This document shows positions 60,177 to 64,000 of a DNA stretch of 64,000 bases, in pieces; the stretch's first letter is position 1, and every line of letters begins with the position of its first letter. The position numbers and the translations under genes were made by a program. The DNA is from Aquimarina spongiae. Its GTDB lineage: Bacteria > Bacteroidota > Bacteroidia > Flavobacteriales > Flavobacteriaceae. The notes beneath the pieces are model-generated. The model was not told where the DNA came from, searched no databases, and saw nothing but the letters and a program-made list of their open reading frames with translations. Location: assembly GCF_900141785.1 (NCBI RefSeq), contig NZ_FQYP01000005.1, positions 346,841-410,840 of the forward strand. The letters run 5' to 3'.

Positions 60177-60575
60177 TTATGTATGTACTTTACTAAAAGC
60201 TTCTACAAGTTTTTTCATTGTAATAGGTTTTACAATATAATTGTTTACTATACTGTAAGATTTTGCTCGAAGGACATCTTTGGGATCAACCGAAGATGAG
60301 ACGATATATACGGTTATTTTTTTTGACACAGGAACCTTTATAAATTCATCCAAGAACTGCCAACCATCCAAAATAGGCATATTTAGATCTAAAAGAATAA
60401 CATCGGGTAGTTTTTCCTCATCGGAAATTAGCTTAGTTAACGCATCCAAGGCCTCTTTGCCATTTCTATAAATTAAGAAATTGGTGCAAACATCCGCAAG
60501 TTGCATTACTTTTTTTACTCCAAATACAAATATCGGATCGTCATCTATAATACAAGCAATATCAATTTTTTTCAT
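60177..60575 (-). CDS. Single-domain response regulator of the multi-PAS kinase
   Basis: This is a 132-residue receiver with acidic pocket D11-D13 (IIDDDP), phosphoacceptor D63 (LLDLNMP), S93-S95 and K116 (YIVKPI), without output domain. Its start overlaps the end of the upstream kinase gene by 14 nt, so the kinase is the likely cognate partner. It belongs to the same REC-only class as the proteins at 44459 and 49523. Confidence 0.92.
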   Translation of the reverse strand: MKKIDIACIIDDDPIFVFGVKKVMQLADVCTNFLIYRNGKEALDALTKLISDEEKLPDVILLDLNMPILDGWQFLDEFIKVPVSKKITVYIVSSSVDPKDVLRAKSYSIVNNYIVKPITMKKLVEAFSKVHT

Positions 60576-63288
60576 ACTTAAAATATACTTTAAAAGTAGT
60601 ACCGACGTCTACAGTACTTTCTACATCAATTTTTCCTCCAATAGCTTCAACTTGATTTTTAGTAATAAACAATCCAATACCTCTTGCTTCTTTGTGTTCA
60701 TGAAAGGTCTTGTACATTCCAAACAGCTTAGCATGATGTCTATCCAAATCTATACCTATACCGTTATCTTCAATACAAAGTACAAGATAGTTGTCTTGAT
60801 GATAGGCATTCAAAATAATATAACTGTCTCTTGTAAGAGATCGGTATTTGATACTGTTGGTTATGAAGTTGAGTAATATACTATCTAAGTATGCAGAAAC
60901 GGCCATGATTTTTGCACTCTGGTCCACAGCGTTTTCAATCTTTACGTTAGCCTTTTGCGCAATTAATTTTACGCCATGTATAACTTTATTAATGGTTTTG
61001 CAAAGATTAATACTGGTTAGACCTTCTGTTACAGTAGTATTCATCAAGACCACTTCATTAAGATGTTTTACGGTTTCTGTTAGATTATCAGACGCCAATC
61101 TAAACAATTTGACAATTTCATCATTTTCTAATTCAGGATGTTCTTGTAGATAAAGATCTAGTAGCATACTAAAATTACCAGAATGTGATTTAAGATTATG
61201 CGAGACGATATGCGCAAAGTTTTGCAATCTATCATTTTGATCGTTTGCGACCTGAAGTAATGATTTTAGTTCTTTTTCTACATTTTTTAGTTTGCTAATA
61301 TCAGCCGCAACGGCAAGATACCCTTCAAGCTTATTGTTGTTTTTTATGGCAGTGACCGTTAGTAATACAGGGAAATGACTTCCATCTTTTCGAACATATG
61401 TCCATTCTTGGGTATCTGGTTTTCCATTTTTAGGGAGTGCCGTAAAAACTTCGAAATCATTTATGTTTCTATTAAATAAGTTGGATAGTTCTTCACTCCT
61501 TTTTGTTAATTCTCCTTTAGTATGCAGAATTTGTAGAGCTTCCTTAGATATAAGCTCCTCCCGTCTGTATCCTAGTAAGTTTTCAGCACCTTCATTGAAG
61601 GTTGTAATAATTCCGTCTCTATCTGTACCGATAATGCTTACTTGTGTACTGGCTTCTAATATTCCTTCTAACTCGGCTAACGTTTTTTGTAATTGATCTC
61701 TAGCATGTACTCGGGGAGTAATATTGGAAATCTGGGCAATAAAATGCAACGGATTATCATATTCGTCTCTTAGCATGGAAACAGATAAAATGACATGCAC
61801 ATGTTTACCATTTTTATGAACATATCTTTTTTCAATATGACAATAGGAGATTTTACCAGATAATAAATCTTCCATATGTCCAAGATCCTTCATCAGATCT
61901 TCTGGATGAGTGATTTCTTGAAAACTTAAAGATTTTAGTTCTGTAAGCGTATAACCGAGCATCTCGCACAAACTATTGTTTACATCCAACCACTTACCAG
62001 TCGTATCCAGAATTGCCATCCCAATAGCTGCATTTTCAAAATTTTCTCTAAACTTTTTTTCACTCAGTTTCAGACGATTTTCAGCTTCTTTGGTTCTGGT
62101 AATATCTTCAGTAAGCATGATAATTCCGCCTACTTTATTATTGGAGGTAAACCAGGGATGTAATTTCCATGACAACCATTGTATAGTGCCATCAGACCTT
62201 TCAAAATAATCTTCGTTGGATTCTAGTATTTTCCCGTTGAGACAATTCTGATGGTCTTTTTTCCAGCGTTCTCCAATCTCCGGAAAAATTTCATAGTGCG
62301 ATTTGCCGATGATATTTTTATCTTTTATATTGTAATCTTCAATCCATTTTCTAGAATGGGCGATATAGCACATATTGGTATCTAACATAGCGATAGCACC
62401 TGGTGCTTGTTCGATAAAAACCTTGTGATTTTCTAAATCCTTTTTGTGTTTTGTGATTTCTTGATGTGTGCCAATAACCCATTCAGGTTCTCCTTTGGCG
62501 GTCCAACTTACGACCTTACCCTTATCTAAGACCCAAATCCAATTTCCGTTTTTGTGTCGCAACCTTACCTCGCATTCATAACATTTGGTTTTACCTTCAA
62601 AATGATCATGAAAGGATTGATTGAATTTTTGTAAATCTTCGGGATGTACAGACTTTCTCCATGTATTTATAGAAACAGGATCAAGTTCCAGAAGCGTATA
62701 TCCTATAATCTCTACCCATCGCTCGTTAAAAATTGTTTGTCCAGTTTGCACATTCCATTCCCATATACCAATATTGGTGCCATCGATAATGTGTTGATAT
62801 CGTTCAACTTGTTTTTTTAGTTTTAATTCTGCTTTTTTTATTTTGGTCACATCGGTATGAGCGCCAATCATTCTATGGGGCTTATTGTTGGCATCTCTTA
62901 TAACAATTCCTTTACAATGTATCCATACAGTATGGCCTAATTTATGTTCATAACGTACTACCTGATCATAAGGATGTTTTGGATTTTTACAATGTTTATC
63001 GAAATTCTCTATTGCTAAGGCAAGGTCATCCTGATTAATAATGTCTTGCCACGAAGAAGCTTTGTGAGGCATAATTTCAGGATCATATCCCAATGTAGCC
63101 CAGAATTTAGGATTCATCCATTCGTTTTCAGGGTTTTTTAAATCCCAAAACCATAATCCATCTAAAGCAGATTGTTGTATAAAGTCAAAAATGGATTCAT
63201 CTTGCTTTAATAATGCATACAATTCCCTCTTGAGATAATTCTCTTTGTGCACAACCGTAAAGGCCGGCGAAGCAGATTTTTCAAACAT
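60562..63288 (-). CDS. Multi-PAS sensor histidine kinase
   Basis: This 908-residue kinase has at least five consecutive PAS/PAC modules (about 35-160, 165-285, 290-410, 415-535, 545-670; recurring phrases such as HRMIGAHTDVTKIKKAE and HFIAQISNITPRVHA), no transmembrane helix, and a C-terminal kinase with H box HIVSHNLKSHSGNFSMLLDL and an ATPase domain VLCIEDNGIGIDLDRHH plus ARGIGLFITKNQVE. The H box is the 'HNL[KR]S' variant. Sensing probably occurs in the cytoplasm. It overlaps its response regulator gene by 14 nt. Confidence 0.93.
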   Translation of the reverse strand: MFEKSASPAFTVVHKENYLKRELYALLKQDESIFDFIQQSALDGLWFWDLKNPENEWMNPKFWATLGYDPEIMPHKASSWQDIINQDDLALAIENFDKHCKNPKHPYDQVVRYEHKLGHTVWIHCKGIVIRDANNKPHRMIGAHTDVTKIKKAELKLKKQVERYQHIIDGTNIGIWEWNVQTGQTIFNERWVEIIGYTLLELDPVSINTWRKSVHPEDLQKFNQSFHDHFEGKTKCYECEVRLRHKNGNWIWVLDKGKVVSWTAKGEPEWVIGTHQEITKHKKDLENHKVFIEQAPGAIAMLDTNMCYIAHSRKWIEDYNIKDKNIIGKSHYEIFPEIGERWKKDHQNCLNGKILESNEDYFERSDGTIQWLSWKLHPWFTSNNKVGGIIMLTEDITRTKEAENRLKLSEKKFRENFENAAIGMAILDTTGKWLDVNNSLCEMLGYTLTELKSLSFQEITHPEDLMKDLGHMEDLLSGKISYCHIEKRYVHKNGKHVHVILSVSMLRDEYDNPLHFIAQISNITPRVHARDQLQKTLAELEGILEASTQVSIIGTDRDGIITTFNEGAENLLGYRREELISKEALQILHTKGELTKRSEELSNLFNRNINDFEVFTALPKNGKPDTQEWTYVRKDGSHFPVLLTVTAIKNNNKLEGYLAVAADISKLKNVEKELKSLLQVANDQNDRLQNFAHIVSHNLKSHSGNFSMLLDLYLQEHPELENDEIVKLFRLASDNLTETVKHLNEVVLMNTTVTEGLTSINLCKTINKVIHGVKLIAQKANVKIENAVDQSAKIMAVSAYLDSILLNFITNSIKYRSLTRDSYIILNAYHQDNYLVLCIEDNGIGIDLDRHHAKLFGMYKTFHEHKEARGIGLFITKNQVEAIGGKIDVESTVDVGTTFKVYFKYEKN

Positions 63289-63706
63289 ATTTTTAGTCTC
63301 GTAGTGAGGGGTAATTCTCTTAACCTAAAGTTAATGTTAATTTTTAAATTTTAGCATATGTTATTACCGTAATTAATTTGCGGTTTAAGCTTGTTTGTTA
63401 TTTTTTTGAAATTTGATGTTTGCAATATGTTACTGTTAGGTGTTATAAATAAAGGGGTTATGTCATAAATACTTTTAAATTTTAGACTTTTAAAATTGCA
63501 GCTTTTATTAAATGAATATCTGGAAATATGGTTTCTTATGTCAAATGAGCTCATGTTTGTATCGATTGAGTTATGAGATTCCGTAATTTTCCATGGGATC
63601 ATGAGAAAATGATTTTTTGGTGTACTCTTCTTTTATTGTATTTTAATATTGCTGGGATAAATTTTATATCTTAAAAGGGAAACAAGTACTAACTAACCTA
63701 AATATT
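63289..63706. other. Intergenic region upstream of the multi-PAS kinase and the broken barrel gene
   Basis: This 418-bp divergent spacer is AT-rich. A minus-strand 83-codon frame at 63351-63602 has no family resemblance or signal peptide and is not called. It should contain two divergent promoters. Confidence 0.5.
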
Positions 63707-64000
63707 ATGAAAAAAGGTATATTTTTTTAGGCCTCTTGGCATTAGGATTACCCTCCAAGGCGCAGCAAAATATAGATGACTTATTGGCTGCGGGAATTAA
63801 CGATGCACAACGATTTGCATCAGATTATTTGAGGCAGCATCAGATGGTTTGATGTTTAGTATGAATCATGGTTGGTTTAATGATGCGAAGGCTAAGAAGA
63901 AGTTCGGCTTTGAGATTTCAATAGTTGCCAACGCTGCCTTTGTGGGAGATGATAACAAGTCTTTTGTTTTAGATACTTCTCAATATGAAAATCTACAATT
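63707..64000 (+). pseudogene. DUF6588-like secreted protein, frameshifted and cut by the window edge
   Basis: The frame from the ATG at 63707 stops after seven codons, yet shifting frame gives FLGLLALGLPSKAQQNIDDL (signal peptide and start of mature protein) and then LAAGINDAQRFASDYL. A second shift near 63831 gives AASDGLMFSMNHGWFNDAKA and FGFEISIVANAAFVGDD, the hallmark of DUF6588 outer-envelope proteins. Adding one T in the T7 run (63722-63728) and one G near 63831 restores an intact frame. The gene runs off the window. Whether it is decayed or the sequence has errors is undecided. Confidence 0.7.

Noticed and set aside
63351..63602. 83-codon minus-strand frame upstream of the multi-PAS kinase.
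   Set aside because: It lies in the promoter region, has no recognisable domain and an amino-acid composition typical of AT-rich noncoding DNA.

Overview
The window is AT-rich, densely coded DNA from a Bacteroidota bacterium, most likely a marine Flavobacteriaceae member of the Aquimarina type. The evidence is short lipoprotein signals ending in S-C, many OMP_b-brl/DUF6268/DUF6588-like beta-barrels, a GIN-domain (DUF2807) protein, a GH3-family protein, an HD-PycTM fusion, and A-rich ribosome-binding regions without a strong GGAGG. No rRNA, tRNA, CRISPR array, insertion sequence or prophage module was recognised. All assignments come from reading motifs; no database search was run.

Region 1 (about 0.1-9.8 kb) is a co-directional envelope and signalling cluster: a secreted CotH-like kinase, a secreted HExxH metallopeptidase, then a tight run of an HD-PycTM membrane protein (Pycsar-effector-like), a GH3 acyl-adenylating protein, a giant metallophosphoesterase/kinase-like/BamA-barrel lipoprotein, and a DUF6268-like barrel. 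The last four genes are 4-12 bp apart. This is the most unusual gene set in the window.

Region 2 (about 9.8-58 kb) looks like a general-stress island. It holds short-chain dehydrogenases, two succinate-semialdehyde dehydrogenase-like ALDHs, a pyruvate-oxidase-like enzyme, cardiolipin synthase, an AI-2E family exporter, two MscS channels, topoisomerase IB, hemerythrin, two Dps proteins, PA2169/DUF2383 four-helix bundles, a Cys-rich copper-binding bundle, two tandem Tudor-like DUF2945 proteins, a YtxH/holin-like/DUF6327-like trio, DUF1328, a hibernation factor, a formate/nitrite channel, a nitroreductase and a DJ-1/PfpI protein. Many tiny membrane proteins and lipoproteins lie between them. Five paralogous AraC-type regulators sharing an undescribed N-terminal domain are spread through this island (18.8, 20.0, 22.4, 35.5 and 50.3 kb) and are the obvious candidates to control it.

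Region 3 (43.9-50 kb) is a light-signalling block. A minus-strand operon encodes a PAS histidine kinase, a bacteriophytochrome kinase with the chromophore Cys, a single-domain response regulator and a biliverdin-forming heme oxygenase. Facing away are a different AraC-type regulator and a second single-domain response regulator.

Region 4 (57.8-64 kb) has a DUF3124 lipoprotein overlapping a TrkH-type K+ transporter, then a multi-PAS kinase overlapping its response regulator, and at the right edge a DUF6588-like gene broken by two 1-nt deletions.

Three apparent 1-nt deletions (one in a DUF2254 gene, two in the DUF6588-like gene) may be real gene decay, programmed frameshifting or assembly error; two of the three fall in T-runs.
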